From: Papaver somniferum
Taxonomy: Eukaryota > Streptophyta > Magnoliopsida > Ranunculales > Papaveraceae
Reading direction: 5' to 3'
Length of the DNA: 64,000 bases
Assembly (NCBI RefSeq): GCF_003573695.1
Contig: NC_039359.1
Span: forward strand, 73,479,292 to 73,543,291
Numbering within the stretch: position 1 is the first letter of the stretch; each line of letters starts with the position of its first letter. Below the pieces are notes generated by a model. The model was not told where the DNA came from, did not search any database, and saw only the letters and a program-made list of their open reading frames with translations. Of this stretch, positions 45,940 to 56,866 are shown piece after piece. Both the position numbers and the translations under genes were made by a program.

Positions 45940-46199
45940 AAAATAATATAATTTTTGGGTTTTAGTCTAATTTCCCTTTTTCATTTTCTTTATTTTTGGT
46001 ACGATCACATTCTTCAACTGCAATTCCCATTCCTCATAAAACCCTAACTTGGTTTAGGGTCTTTTTTTTTCTTTTCTTTTGTTGCTTTTCCTGAATAATT
46101 GTACGATTGTGCAAAGCCCATTCCTCACAAAACCCTCATACTCTTCAACTGCAAAGCCCATTATTCTTTTGGTGTAATTATGCTTTTTATACCTGTTAG
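45940..46199. other. Short duplicated leader-like stretch, no gene
   Basis: CTTCAACTGCAA followed by CCCATT recurs (46013 and 46145), as do CCTCAxAAAACCCT phrases. No coding or transposon assignment. The final eight bases CCTGTTAG (46192-46199) are the hAT target duplication. Confidence 0.4.
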
Positions 46200-47140
46200 T
46201 AGGGGTGTGCAGAATAACCGCAACCGTGGTTTTCACCCGCAACCGTCCGCAAAATTTCGGGTGAAAACCAATCAGCAAGATTTTATGGACCGGACACGGT
46301 TGAGTTTTCAAATCCGCAAGGTTTAGCGGTTTGGTTGCGGTTGGACTTTGAAATCCGCGGATTCACCCGCACCCGCAAAAATTGAGTTTTAGATTTTAGA
46401 TTAGATTAAATATCTCTAATTTAATTTACTGGGAATAAGAGGTTCGTCCTCTTCATAGAACATTTCAAGATCTGCATAATCTTCTTGAAGAAACTGAAGG
46501 TTTTGAAGCTTCTCGATGCTTGCATGTGATCCACTCAGCGCGTTGTGAGAACTACTGGAAAAAGAAGTTGTTCCCTCCTCTTGATACTGAATATAAACAC
46601 AAAACAAGGTAGCTAATTATCCGTCAAAGGTGGTCTACTGTGGACAAGAATCCTGCTAAACCACTAATCCAGGAAATGTATCCTGCTGTTTGTCAATTCA
46701 TAGAGAAAATTAAATTCGTTTTCAAAAACAAGGTGCTACATCAAATGATTAAAGATTATTACACTTATCAGTTGCAGTGTTAGTTAAGATTACTACCTAG
46801 TAAGTATATACTGCATGATAATGTTGTGCAACAAAACTTTGGCATTTGCTTCATTGTTATTAATTTATTATCATGGGAGTGAGACAGTGAGTTAACATAA
46901 ATAAAGAGATCAATTACACATACGAAGGGATTTTCGCAGATAGACAGACTTTTTCTTTTTTTTTAAAAAACTCTAAATCCGCGGTTAATCCGCATCCGGT
47001 CCGTACAATCCGTTGTTCCGCAAAGATCAAATCCACGGGTGATTGGGTCGGTTACGGTTCAATTTTCCAAATCTGCAACTTTGACGGTTTGGTTGCGGGT
47101 GACCCCTAATCCGCAACCGTCCGTCCGTTGCACACCCCTA
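46200..47140. mobile_element. Non-autonomous hAT element, 941 bp
   Basis: The terminal inverted repeats TAGGGGTGTGCA and TGCACACCCCTA are flanked by a perfect 8-bp duplication CCTGTTAG (46192-46199 and 47141-47148). Subterminal regions carry many AACCGCAACCGT/CCGCAACC motifs in both orientations. The interior includes a short minus-strand frame (46607-46416) without a recognised domain. Likely a deletion derivative of a larger hAT. Confidence 0.92.
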
Positions 47141-47239
47141 CCTGTTAGCAGTTTCCACTAGTTTTTAATCTGGCAATTGCAAGCGGTGGGATGAGAACGT
47201 AAAACACTAGGGGTAACGAGGAAAAGTTACCTGCTTGGA

Positions 47240-48023
47240 CAATCTCATGCTTTCCTTTGGAACCCTGTTTTAGGGCATACCAAAAAATTTCAGGACATAT
47301 CAAATAGGGACAAAAATAAGTCATTAGATAGTGATCCTTAAAACCCTTATCTATATATTTTGCCTAGTGGCAAACCTTCCCTTACTCTTATTTTTGATTT
47401 CTTTTATTATTATTTATTTTTTTCAGGTATGAGCAGTTCGGCTGATAATTAGTCAGCCGAACCTAGGTCTTCTAGTATCTAGGTTCGGCTGACACGTTAG
47501 AAGCCGAACTTCACTCTGTAATTGCCGAACTTAGGTTCCGCTGATTCGAGAAAAAAATAGGACATCCGAGCTTAGTATTGTTTTTCATAAAGAGAAGTTC
47601 GACTATCATTTTCGTGTTTAATAATTAGTCGAACTGTTCATCGAACCTTCAGAGTGAAAAAAAGAGTAGTTCAGCTGATAATTTTTTACTTATAAGGCGA
47701 ACTTCATTCTGTAGTTACCGAAAAATTCCAATTTTTTTTATTGAAAGAAATTTTATTTTTAAAAAAATCAAAAATCAAAAAGTTAATTTTTAAAATAAAC
47801 TACATATGTCATAGTGTCACTTAGTATTCATTAAAAGAAAAATTTTAAAAAAATATTTTTTTAAAAATTAAAAAGTATTAATTTTAATAGAATAAAAAAA
47901 ATAATTTAAAAAAAATAATAAGAAATAGTTAGTCTTCAAAAAAATAATTATATTAATAAATTAATTGAGGATAACTAAGCAATTTACCTATCTTTAGATA
48001 CCATTTATCACCCACCCTAGCTA
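47240..48023. other. AT-rich DNA with a GCCGAAC/GTTCGGC motif cluster
   Basis: Between 47425 and 47720 the motif AGTTCGGCTGA or its complement occurs about ten times in mixed orientation, with degenerate copies at the right. The rest (47740-48000) is almost pure A and T. No gene is seen. Confidence 0.55.
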
Positions 48024-48147
48024 GTTCAATCATTTTATTTTGTATGTCTTAGAAATTTTCTTGTATGCAAAACATGGTTCTTCCTGTTCAATCATTTTAT
48101 TTTGTATGTCTTAGAAATTTTCTTGTATGCAAAACATGATTCTTCCT
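48024..48147 (+). repeat. 62-bp tandem duplication
   Basis: GTTCAATCATTTTATTTTG and the following 43 bases are repeated at offset 62 with one mismatch (GGTTC against GATTC), so the duplication is recent. Confidence 0.92.
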
Positions 48148-48149
48148 TT

Positions 48150-49345
48150 GCCTGATGCTGGTGTTATCGGGTATGAACAATATTTTGTTTAGTGGGTATT
48201 TTCTTGTCAATTGATAAGTACGTAGTGTTTGTATATGTAGATAATTTTTCGATACCGATTGTTGTATGTAATGATTTGGTTGTGATTTTATGATTTTTTT
48301 TTTATATTGGTAATTAAAAAAAATGTGGGTATTTTTCTTGTCAATTGGCATTCCGCTGTAAATTTTACTCCAATGTGAATGAATATTGTAGTCTGACAAA
48401 AGAACTGTTGTGGATGTTTAGTAATATTTTTTTGATAGTTGACGTTGTGTATATTTGTTTGGTTATAAGTAACGGGGAGGAAGAAAGAGACTATCCCATT
48501 CATAGGGCAGCTTTACTACTCAACAGAAGACAACCCCCGTAAGAAGATCAAGTCGAATTCGAATAATATCAGTCGCGTCTTCTTAAACTGGGTTTACTAG
48601 TGCAGCTGCAACGAAAACAGCTTCCTGTTGTTTAGGATACTGCACAATTTAATTTTTAGCCTTTATTTCTTTCTCGTTAGGAGGGAGAAGTTGATCTTAT
48701 ATTTTTGTGTCAGCTGCTGCTCATTTTGTAGCTTTAACTCCAGCACTAAACATCTCTTCATTTTACCAGGACTTCAATGAGATGACGGGCAGCTATGACT
48801 ACCATATTCTCAACAAGGATTTACATTTATCTTTTTGTTTCGGCACAGGCTATAGTCGTAACACGACCCAAATTCACACTATGAAAGGTGAGTGTGAGAG
48901 AGAGACTTACAAGGAGAGAAAAAGTTCTTTTTCTCAATGTTATCTTTACTCTACACTTTTGTCCCACATTGAAGAGAACCCAAATTCTTCTATAGTTTTT
49001 ATACCACAACCCGTGAAAACTTACAAACAACTCGTACTGGTGCTGTGGATTGAACCTGATAGAGGTGCCAATGTTGTTGGTTCTTACGCCCTGTCAGTGA
49101 TGAGTTGCCCAGTTTTTTAATTTTTTTCTTTTGAGAATTTTTCACCCATCATTTTGCATAGTTGGTGTTAACATAAGGGAGCTAAAGCTAAATTCTGGGG
49201 GTGCAATTCCTGGTGTTTTGAGCTTCACGCAAGCTTAAAACTGCTCAAGTTGCAGCAAAAGAAGTATATGATGGTCTCGTAGCCAATATGTTCTTGGACA
49301 AGCAAGTGTTGCATATCATCTCATGGGATGATAGTTTGACTGGAA
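48150..49345. other. Possible unidentified gene fragments
   Basis: Plus-strand frames at 48345-48542 (NGEEERDYPIHRAALLLNRR), 48707-49120 (YHILNKDLHLSFCFGTGYS) and 49240-49340 (KTAQVAAKEVYDGLVANMF) look protein-like in composition but match no family I recognise. They may be captured exons, like those at 35-39 kb. No start, stop or splice structure could be fixed. Confidence 0.25.
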
Positions 49346-49348
49346 GCA

Positions 49349-49918
49349 AGAATTACTGAAAAAATGGAAGGGTGAAGACATCTAAGAGATGTGAAAGTAT
49401 CATCTCTCTTTTGTATGCGATAACATTGCTTTCGTTAAAAATTGATATTCTTAAGATTATTGACCCATTGAAAATTCAAAATCATGTTCAGTAAATTGCA
49501 ATTCCAAATGAATGACTTCATAATCTTTTCTTTACTAGTCAGTAGAGCTGCATGTGAACCACTTAAGGAGCCTGAAATCTGAGCAACAGGGTTGAGTTCT
49601 ATTATTCTGAACCATAGCACCACAAATAATTGTGAAAATTCAAATTATTGGAGGACTCATTCAATGACTGGGAAACTAACTTTTCGTCTGCTTTTGTTCA
49701 GTATGACAATCCATTAAAGCTTCTGCACACTTGGAGGCCAAACCGGTGCCAGATATATAGATCAGTTCCTTTAAAATTGGTAGCATATGACAAAGCATTA
49801 TGGTTTATCGGGTCCAAAAGCTGATCAGCCAGATTCTCTATAGGACCTTTTGCTGTCACAATAGCCTGAACGAAGAACCCAAACATGGAGAACATCGCAA
49901 GGCGACCATTCTTAACTT
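49349..49918 (-). repeat. Inverted repeat arm B (LHCB 3' end and flank)
   Basis: Reverse complement of 38765-39334 with few differences, for example CTATAGAGAA for CTCTAGAGAA-type changes and TTTGTC for CTTGGTC. The transcript of either arm could pair with the other. Confidence 0.92.
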
Positions 49919-50075
49919 CCTTTACATCAAAAAATGCCTCTGGGTCCTCTGCAAGGCCTAATGGATCGAAGCTGCCACGAGGGTAAAATGGATTGACGAC
50001 CTTACCAAGTAGACCACTGGCAACTCTGTATGCCTCAAGAGCGCTGATCCTGTGCGGCCCAAATAGCTATGATGC
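49700..50075 (-). pseudogene. LHCB C-terminal fragment, copy B, fused to DUF295
   Basis: On the minus strand: [10 protein letters not shown], a shift, then [58 protein letters not shown] and [13 protein letters not shown]. These cover the lumenal loop and helix 3 of light-harvesting complex II proteins. It retains the middle segment deleted in copy A. The N-terminal half is missing and is replaced by a DUF295 gene. Confidence 0.88.
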
Positions 50076-50550
50076 TCTGTTCATCATGGTCAACGGTACT
50101 AGTACTTGGAAGAGGTGGCGAGGATAACACCAAGTCGCGCAGAAAATAACTTTTTGATTTGTGTTCAGTAGTAAAACACTTGCGGTCGAGCTTAGGCAAT
50201 TGAATAGTTTCTAATGATAGAGGGTTCCACAAGAAACAATCATCTAAATTTGAGTTAGCCACAGAAAACTGATCATTATTTTGACTATTGTCCTCAACAT
50301 TACCGATAACAATTAGCCATACTTGATGACAAGTTTTATGATAATATGCTCTTCCTCGCATCTCTGGTATAGACTTGATGCATTTTCTGTTGTTGAGTTC
50401 ACAAGGGTTATAGCAACTCTGGAATTTCATACCTTTTCCACGTGGAAAAACAAGCCAAGGTGCTGCCTTTGGAATAGGTGGACTTTGTCTTTCACTTCTC
50501 CCATGTGATGCCTTTGCCGATGCGGCCCCTGATACTAATTGCTTGGCCAT
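50035..50550 (-). CDS. DUF295 (KIB-type) protein with LHCB-derived C-terminus
   Basis: The open frame of 171 codons starts at 50550. After a short N-terminus it shows [66 protein letters not shown] and [13 protein letters not shown]. This is the DUF295 beta-propeller domain of plant KIB-like and F-box proteins. The last residues [10 protein letters not shown] come from an LHCB gene and a stop follows four codons later (QRS, TGA). Full DUF295 proteins are usually 300-400 residues, often with an F-box, so this is a truncated, chimeric frame. It has no internal stop, unlike nearby fragments. Expression is unknown. Confidence 0.6.
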   Translation of the reverse strand: MAKQLVSGAASAKASHGRSERQSPPIPKAAPWLVFPRGKGMKFQSCYNPCELNNRKCIKSIPEMRGRAYYHKTCHQVWLIVIGNVEDNSQNNDQFSVANSNLDDCFLWNPLSLETIQLPKLDRKCFTTEHKSKSYFLRDLVLSSPPLPSTSTVDHDEQSIIAIWAAQDQRS

Positions 50551-51045
50551 GAAAATAGTGTAGCTGGCTTGAGAGGAACGAAGTTTAGGTGTAAGTTTCT
50601 ACTGCGCTGCTCTAGATGTTTGCAGAAGAGAGAGTTAAGATGAATGGAATTGATGGTGAGGAAAGTCTTATGTATTTATAGACAGCCTGACTTCCATATT
50701 CATTGTCGACTTAATTTAGGAAATCTCTGTTCAGTACTTCCCACAAGAAAATATTCATGCAAAACGTACACAAAAAAATGGCTCGCAGATGGATTGGACA
50801 ACCATCAACACCACGAGAAAAAAATTCTCAATAAGATTATGGTTGTCCTGTTCTTCCTTGCTAGTAGGAATTATGAAGAATTTAACATACATTCTCTTTT
50901 ATTAATTTTAACATTCATTTTTGTAGGAATCATTGGACCAGTATCTTCTCAGTGTTAATCGGATAGTGACAACACCAGAATCTTGCGCCACTCCCTTTAT
51001 AGTCTTAAAACAGATGGAGCACTTGGTTCTGCAAAATCTTAAGGA
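50551..51045. other. No gene recognised
   Basis: The left part would be the upstream region of the minus-strand DUF295 frame. An open plus-strand frame at 50644-50958 has no recognised domain. Confidence 0.4.
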
Positions 51046-51600
51046 ATTAAATGAAATTCAGAAGGATATATATAAAGGTTCTAAAGGAGCAAGCTAGTGG
51101 TAGAAAATCTATTACACGGACGCTGCTTGGCCGTTTTGAAGATGTTCTTTACAAGGTATCCATGGATTATTTCTTTTGTATTCGGCTTAGGAGTTTTTCT
51201 GTCAGGCTATCTTTTGATATCTTCTTCGTTTATTATCTTGTCCACCAACATTTTAAAAGAAATTCGAAGATAAAAATACTTCACGTTTTGCAGGGAAAAT
51301 TGATAATGGAGGAATATCATTCCAGCGTGGATCCTGAGAATCAGTTGATGTGTACCTCTGGTAAGGGTGGTTCTTTAGAGACCATTACCAACCTTGAACC
51401 CGCATTTGCTGAGTATGTCAAGCTAGGTCTGTCAAGAAAGCTTGGTGAAACAATCAGACTCCGCGTATGTATTTTAATCAATCACTTTACCTTTATCACA
51501 ATTCTTTCTTGTGTATAGAATGCCTAATTTGATGTGTTTTTTATACATGTTGAACTTATAGACAATGCTGGAGAGAAAAAGCCAAGCTTATGCTCTCAAG
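51000..51600 (+). pseudogene. Unidentified multi-exon gene fragment
   Basis: Protein-like stretches separated by plausible GT-AG introns: ELNEIQKDIYK.LKEQASGRK and LLGRFEDVLYK (51040-51155), GKLIMEEYHSSVDPENQLM and LETITNLEPAFAEYVKLGL (51294-51467), then MLERKSQAYALK (51564-51600). The exon borders and codon choice look real, but I do not recognise the family. It could belong to the same source gene as the midasin piece or be a separate capture. Confidence 0.4.
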
Positions 51601-51738
51601 TAAAGGCATATTTATCCAGAATTCCAAATGATTTCGAACTTGACGTTCAAGCAAGAAAACACCTCTAAAGATGAACCAGTTGTCGACCTTTTAAAGTTCT
51701 TGAACAATAAGCTCGATGCTACGGTGGCTAATTCACGA

Positions 51739-51802
51739 CTTCCATCTGGTCAGAACCCTCTCCAACAACTCTTCCATCTGGTCAGAACCCTCTCCAACAA
51801 CT
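51739..51802 (+). repeat. 32-bp exact tandem duplication in the midasin fragment
   Basis: CTTCCATCTGGTCAGAACCC plus 12 bases occurs twice back to back with no mismatch. 32 is not a multiple of three, so the frame is lost. Confidence 0.95.
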
Positions 51803-51864
51803 CATCTTAATCATATCGGATTGTCGGTTAGGTGAACACGAAGCGCTGAAACGGCGTGTGAGAC

Positions 51865-51869
51865 ATATT
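51865..51869. repeat. Target-site duplication ATATT, left copy
   Basis: It recurs at 63323-63327 directly after the right LTR. Both lie in the midasin frame at the RHIL residues. Confidence 0.88.
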
Positions 51870-52422
51870 TGTTGGAAAACCACCGTTTTTATGTGAATTA
51901 AAATTTATTATAAAACGGTTTTTCAAAATAATTAAAATACCTTCCAAATTTATCTCTTAAATTTTTACGAGATAAAATTTACCTTATATATTTTGGATTT
52001 GCGCTAGGGTTTTATATAAAGAAAAACCCCTCTTGCATCCGCCCGTTTTAAGAACTTCTTCGTTTTTTCTATGATTGAAACAAGGGTTTAAGTGCTAACG
52101 ATTCCATGAGTTTTCCGCTGCCAAGTTCTAGTAGGAAAAATTTGAATGTGCTATTCAAACTTTGTTAAGATTGTTGTATCTTGGAGGCAGATGTACCCGT
52201 AGGGCTATAGCATCATCTTTTCAGAGTGTAGCCGGACATTCTTGTCTTAAGGACAGTATGTTGAACATGCGCCTCAATCTACCATTCGAGTTTCTGCTTT
52301 CTATGGTGTTTAACAGGATGTTCAAGACATCAACAGTTGGCTAACGAGAAGACACGAAAATCAGATAAGTGCCTCTTTTATTATTTATTTGTTTGATCAA
52401 TTTTAATTGTTATTCCCCAACA
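51870..52422 (+). repeat. 5' LTR of element B
   Basis: Begins TGTTGGAAAACCACC and ends CCCCAACA; a TATA-like TTTTATATAAAG lies at about 52009. Direct repeat of 62770-63322. Confidence 0.92.
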
Positions 52423-53448
52423 ATCTTAAGACAAGAACTTATCATAGAATAACAATTAAGAAATAATCAAATAGGGTTAAATTTGAGTTGTATCAGTTTC
52501 TTATGATGACTGTTTTGTCACTTTATTATTGGGGTCGTCATGAAACTGAACCTGGTTAGTACGTGCTTTGGAATAGATTTCGTGGGGTATATCTATTATA
52601 TTTTCAAATATGCGGGACATGGTGTGCCATGGATTTTGATCATCTTTTAGTTCTTTGTTTATACAAATCTTTAGACGTGTTAATTGGCAAAGTGAAAACC
52701 AAGTTTTCAGCCTTCGCATATAAACTATTTGACATCTCGCCAATGAGAAATTTCTAAGATTCCAATTTGTAACCATCAAAATTGATTTGTATTAGTTGAT
52801 TGGTTTGTCATAAGTGAATTTCTCATCAATCTCATGATCTTATCAGGTGTTCCTTTTTCGGTCAGCATAAAGCTACCGCATATATGGTACCTTCACAAGT
52901 GCATCAACACGACTTGGTACTTGGGAGAAAGAGATGGCATCAACAAGCTATCATCTGTTCTAGTTCCTACACAAGGGTATCGATGTTCCGCCGTGCTAAG
53001 GAGTACTGGAATTAATTGGCATTTGAGCAAGGAATACGTCCTTGTGTTATTTTCATTATGACTCTACTGAGGTACAACCTTTATGGTCATTCAACTGCCA
53101 TAATCGAAGTCAGGAATGGTCGTCATCTGGCCTGGTACATATACAACAGAATAAACATACCGGCATGTTATGATGCATTCAGTTACTTGAAGGACGGTAG
53201 TCCTTTCCCACCTGCACAATTACGGATTAGTTGAAGCTGCCGAAATTGGGGTGGGATTTGAGAAGTGTGACTGACCAAGTTTATCCTATAGGTCATCACT
53301 AGAATCCACATATGTCTGCTATCTTCTGCCTCTGATGATTTCCTACTAAATTTTGTACTAGCTACTTGTTTCTATCGTGTGACATTAAATTAGGGCCAAT
53401 CACCTTTGTGTTTATTTGATGGACTTCTGAATAGTGCTTTAAGCATTT

Positions 53449-53640
53449 TTGTTGCATACAAAAGCTCCTTTCTGCTACAGCGGTAATAGCCCCCATGGAA
53501 GGAGATCTCCACCTCCACGACGTTGTAGAATCACTCTTCGACGAGGCCGTATCTTTAGCAGGTCTCCACCTCCATATCGTCATGCTCGTCGTGACTCACC
53601 TTATTCAAATGTATATCGACGGGAGCGGAGCAGGATCTGA
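53449..53640 (+). pseudogene. RS-rich (splicing-factor-like) protein fragment
   Basis: The frame reads SPHGRRSPPPRRCRITLRRG, then RIFSRSPPPYRHARRDSPYS and NVYRRERSRI. The RRSPPPRR/SRSPPPYR repeats are those of arginine-serine domains in SR splicing factors or RS-tailed cyclophilins. No RNA-recognition or cyclophilin domain accompanies it, so the source gene cannot be named. It lies in the interior of LTR element B, which suggests capture or an insertion into it. Confidence 0.5.
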
Positions 53641-54427
53641 AGCCGGTTGCCTTATATATTTTTGGTGTCGAGGAGACAAAGAAGCTGCGACGAACGGGGA
53701 CGTTTCTCCCAGGCTACGAGCTAGTGTTCATTTAACAGGGAGAGGTCATTCCCCGGTAAGTAATTCGGCATTTTCAAGTAATGGTAACTATCCAGGTCTC
53801 CCCGTGAGAATGGTTGGGTTGTTCCCCGGTAAGGAATTCGGCATAGTCATGAAATACTACCAATAAAAATATATCTCAAACTTTCCAGGTCGTGGGATTC
53901 CTGCACAGTTAGAAGTATTCCAGAATGGACCATCTACTCCGAGGGGACTCCTTCCCTTCCATTCAAACGAGACTACTATAGTCTAGGTATTGGAATTAGC
54001 ACATAGTTTGGCAGGGGTTCTTAGGAGGGGAGACAGTATATCTTACCAAGTCAAGAGATGTACTAAAAAGGCCCAGAATTATCCTTATGAATGTGTTGGT
54101 TGATTTCAGCTTGAAGTTTCCAAGTTAAATCCGTGACTTGAACTTGAGCTGTCTTGGGTGGCAATCAGGCAGATAAGAACCGTGCAAGGGCTAGTGTATT
54201 ACTAGGACTTTGGGAGCATCTACTCAAGAACATGATGTGGATCATATTACTGAGTTTGAAATATGTCACTAATCACGTTAATAGTTGGTGGATCTTGCAT
54301 ATTGTTAACTTCCGTATCGGATATCTGCAGCCTACAGGGAAACAATTTTTGTGCAAAAAACGAGGCGATGGATGCGGGAACTGGAACACTAGATTGTGCC
54401 AATGAAAATACTATGGAAGTCACGTCA

Positions 54428-54432
54428 GTTAC
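54428..54432. repeat. Target-site duplication GTTAC, left copy (element C)
   Basis: GTTAC precedes TGATGAG at 54433 and recurs at 60225-60229 after the right LTR. Confidence 0.8.
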
Positions 54433-56378
54433 TGATGAGTGCTAAAAAGTGCATATTTCTATATATTTTTCTTGGCATTTAACTCATCTTTTGTGCATTA
54501 ATTCTACATTTTATCCCATATTCTGTATTTTCTTTGTTTTCAAGAATAAATATTTTTATTAATTAATTTTGCATTTTTAGGTAATAAATTAAGTTTGGAT
54601 GAATAACGGAGAGGAAAAGAGCAGAAAAGCGGTGAAAAGCCGGGAGGAATTACACAAGGAAGCCGCGAAGAATGTTGTGCACAAGACCAAAAGGCTAGAA
54701 GTGGGCTTGAAGAGGAAGAATTGTTTTTAAAGAAGATATGGGCTTGGCATACCCAAGGTCCAAAACCCTTACCCAAACCCATTCCCAATATCCATACCCG
54801 CCTTCATCTTCAGCCGTCAGATTGGATCATCTCAGCATCCTACGGTCGCTTCATTATAGTGCATCAAAATCTGAAGCTCCTGTCTAACACTATAACACCT
54901 AACTCCATCTTGGACCGTCAGTTTTGATATATCTCAGATCCAACGGTCGTTCCACACCAATCTCCATCGCGCCGTTGGATCATTCCTTCATCTTTTCATC
55001 CAACATTTTCCCTTTGCTAAACATCAAAATTTGATGAGCCCGCTCAACACCATAATCTAAAAAGCCTATACCCAAAACAAACACCACCTAACCCTAAAAA
55101 ACTATCGGGCTCTTCCTTCTTCTTCCCCTCTTCTTCACTGCCTCCTCCATGTCCGCCAACACCAACTTCATGTTCCCGCTCAACCACCACCACAACCACC
55201 TCTACTAACTCTCAAATCACTCAACCACTATAACCCATCTCCACCACCATCATTACCATCTATCTAACCACCTATTTTCTCAATTTCTACACGTTTCTCT
55301 TCCAAAACCCTAACGTGTAAAATTGATAAATTAGGTCGAGTTAGAAGAGCAATTGGAAGTAGCTAGAGACGCAGGAGAAGAATAAGAGGCATGGGTCGAA
55401 GTCAGTAGCTGTTTTCAGAGATTAGGTATGAATTAATTTCATTTTTTATCAAACCCTAATTTCATAAATTGGGGATTTTGGGGGGAAAGTGATTGAATGT
55501 ATAATTAGAGGCATGGGTCGACGTATTAGGGCTGTTATCAGTAGGTTAGGTGAGTCAATTTTGAATTTTTGGTAAACCCTAATTTTAATAATTTGGGGAT
55601 TTTTCTTAGGGTTTGTAATAGACTATAAATAGATGTGTTGGGTGATGTAATTAAGATATGCCTGGACTAGCCAGAGCACCACCAAGAGGCCTGGAATAGC
55701 CAGGACCTCAACTGTTAATTTTGTTTTCAATATCAGTTCATTTTAAATTTCAGTTGTTCAATTCATCATGTTCTAGTTTAATTGCTAAGGGGGAGATGAA
55801 ATCATGATGCTTCTGTTAATTCAATCCAAGCTAGATATTGTGCTTGTTGTGCTGAAATGTTTAGGATAGTCTTAATCAAAGAACATCCTTTAGGTTGTTA
55901 AAACACTTAAGTGGCTTCTCTGCGGGTAGTTGCAGTGTGAGAGCCCCAACTATCACAAGGTTTAGAATTATCTTAGTGCCTTTAGCCTCCTTTCTAACCC
56001 AACCCTTTGATGAGCAGCAGGCATAGAACCTCCAGTGCGATCTAGTTAGTCAGAAAGCCTAGAAGCTGACTGATAACTAACAAGGGACAAGAGCAGTATT
56101 GAACTGAGATTGCCTTAGCATAGGTAAAATGGTGGATTTGAAGCCTTAGTACCCTGCCACTGTTACCTTTACTTTCTGTCACTATTTCAGTCACATACCA
56201 AAACAGCTCAGTTGTGTTTCAACACAACACAAAAATTCATTCCCACTGTCACTAGAAAAGTAGAAACAACATTTGCACCCTCCAAGTCCCTAAGGACTTT
56301 CCCTTTCTTCCCATCACTAGCTACATTCGACCCTGTATACTTGCAGGTGTAGTTGTAGGCTTTCTTAAAAACCTATTG
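54433..56378 (+). repeat. 5' LTR of element C
   Basis: Starts TGATGAGTGCTAAAAAGTGC. It contains a leader-like region with CCACCACCACAACCACC-type repeats (about 55185-55200) and TATAAATAGATGTG at 55623. GCCTGGACTAGCCAG and GCCTGGAATAGCCAG (55660-55705) form a direct pair. It is about 99% identical to 58279-60224. Confidence 0.9.
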
Positions 56379-56380
56379 AT

Positions 56381-56866
56381 TTGATTAATAATGATGTGCC
56401 TATCGTCCTGCCTGAGTCACAATATAATGGCCTTCCACCCAACCTAGATTTGGTTTGTACCGATATTGTCAAACCAACTTTTCTGAAAATTTCCAACCTA
56501 GGTTTGGAACTGTGTGCCTCTCAAGTCCTCTTGGACTATTTTGTATCTAAATACAATACTTTTAAGGAGACACAGTTGGAATTAGCATGTGTACCCGTCC
56601 CTAGCAAAGTTCATTTCGAGCTAGACCTTGTGCATGATGAACCCTCAAAACTGCGAGATTTTGTATCCAAAATTTTATCTGTTGAAAAATCCAGGTTTGG
56701 GGGTAGCTCATTTTGTTTCACAGCTTCACTTGCATGCCTATCATATTATTATTGTGTGAAGCTGTTGAAATGTTTACACTTCGTCTTTTGGGTTGATCCT
56801 CAACTCTTTAGATTGTTAGTGTATGGTGAATTTTTTGTATATAATCCAGTAGATAAAAATTTTTAA
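56381..56866 (+). CDS. Short ORF inside element C, unknown function
   Basis: A 161-codon frame: INNDVPIVLPESQYNGLPPN, LKISNLGLELCASQVLLDYF, SKVHFELDLVHDEPSKLRDF and a hydrophobic C-terminal half, FCFTASLACLSYYYCVKLLK then CLHFVFWVDPQLFRLLVYGE, that could form one or two membrane segments. It starts immediately after the LTR. It is not gag or pol as I know them. Frames of this kind occur in the interiors of some plant gypsy derivatives, but I cannot confirm the family. The frame is intact in a young element. Confidence 0.4.
   Translation: MINNDVPIVLPESQYNGLPPNLDLVCTDIVKPTFLKISNLGLELCASQVLLDYFVSKYNTFKETQLELACVPVPSKVHFELDLVHDEPSKLRDFVSKILSVEKSRFGGSSFCFTASLACLSYYYCVKLLKCLHFVFWVDPQLFRLLVYGEFFVYNPVDKNF

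Larger units (their letters stand above)
51628..51869 (+). pseudogene. Midasin (MDN1) VWA/MIDAS domain fragment, part 1
   Basis: MISNLTFKQENTSKDEPVVD, LLKFLNNKLDATVANSRLPS, GQNPLQQL and, after a shift, LILIISDCRLGEHEALKRRVRH are diagnostic of the C-terminal VWA domain of midasin, the giant AAA ATPase that releases assembly factors from pre-60S ribosomes. A 32-bp tandem duplication (51739-51770 and 51771-51802) breaks the frame. The piece stops at the LTR insertion and resumes at 63328. The upstream AAA rings are absent. Confidence 0.9.
52423..54432. other. Interior of element B, left part: no retroviral domain, captured-looking pieces
   Basis: Plus-strand stretches near 52850-53060 and 53016-53234 (NGRHLAWYIYNRINIPACYD) look protein-like but are not recognised. 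An RS-rich piece is listed separately. A CTCCCCGGTAAG-type phrase recurs at 53748 and 53824. The expected primer-binding site and gag are missing. Confidence 0.45.

Noticed and set aside
54540..54927. Open frames on both strands repeated at 58386-58773
   Set aside because: They lie in the two LTRs of element C and are identical because the LTRs are; no protein family recognised and LTRs are not expected to code.
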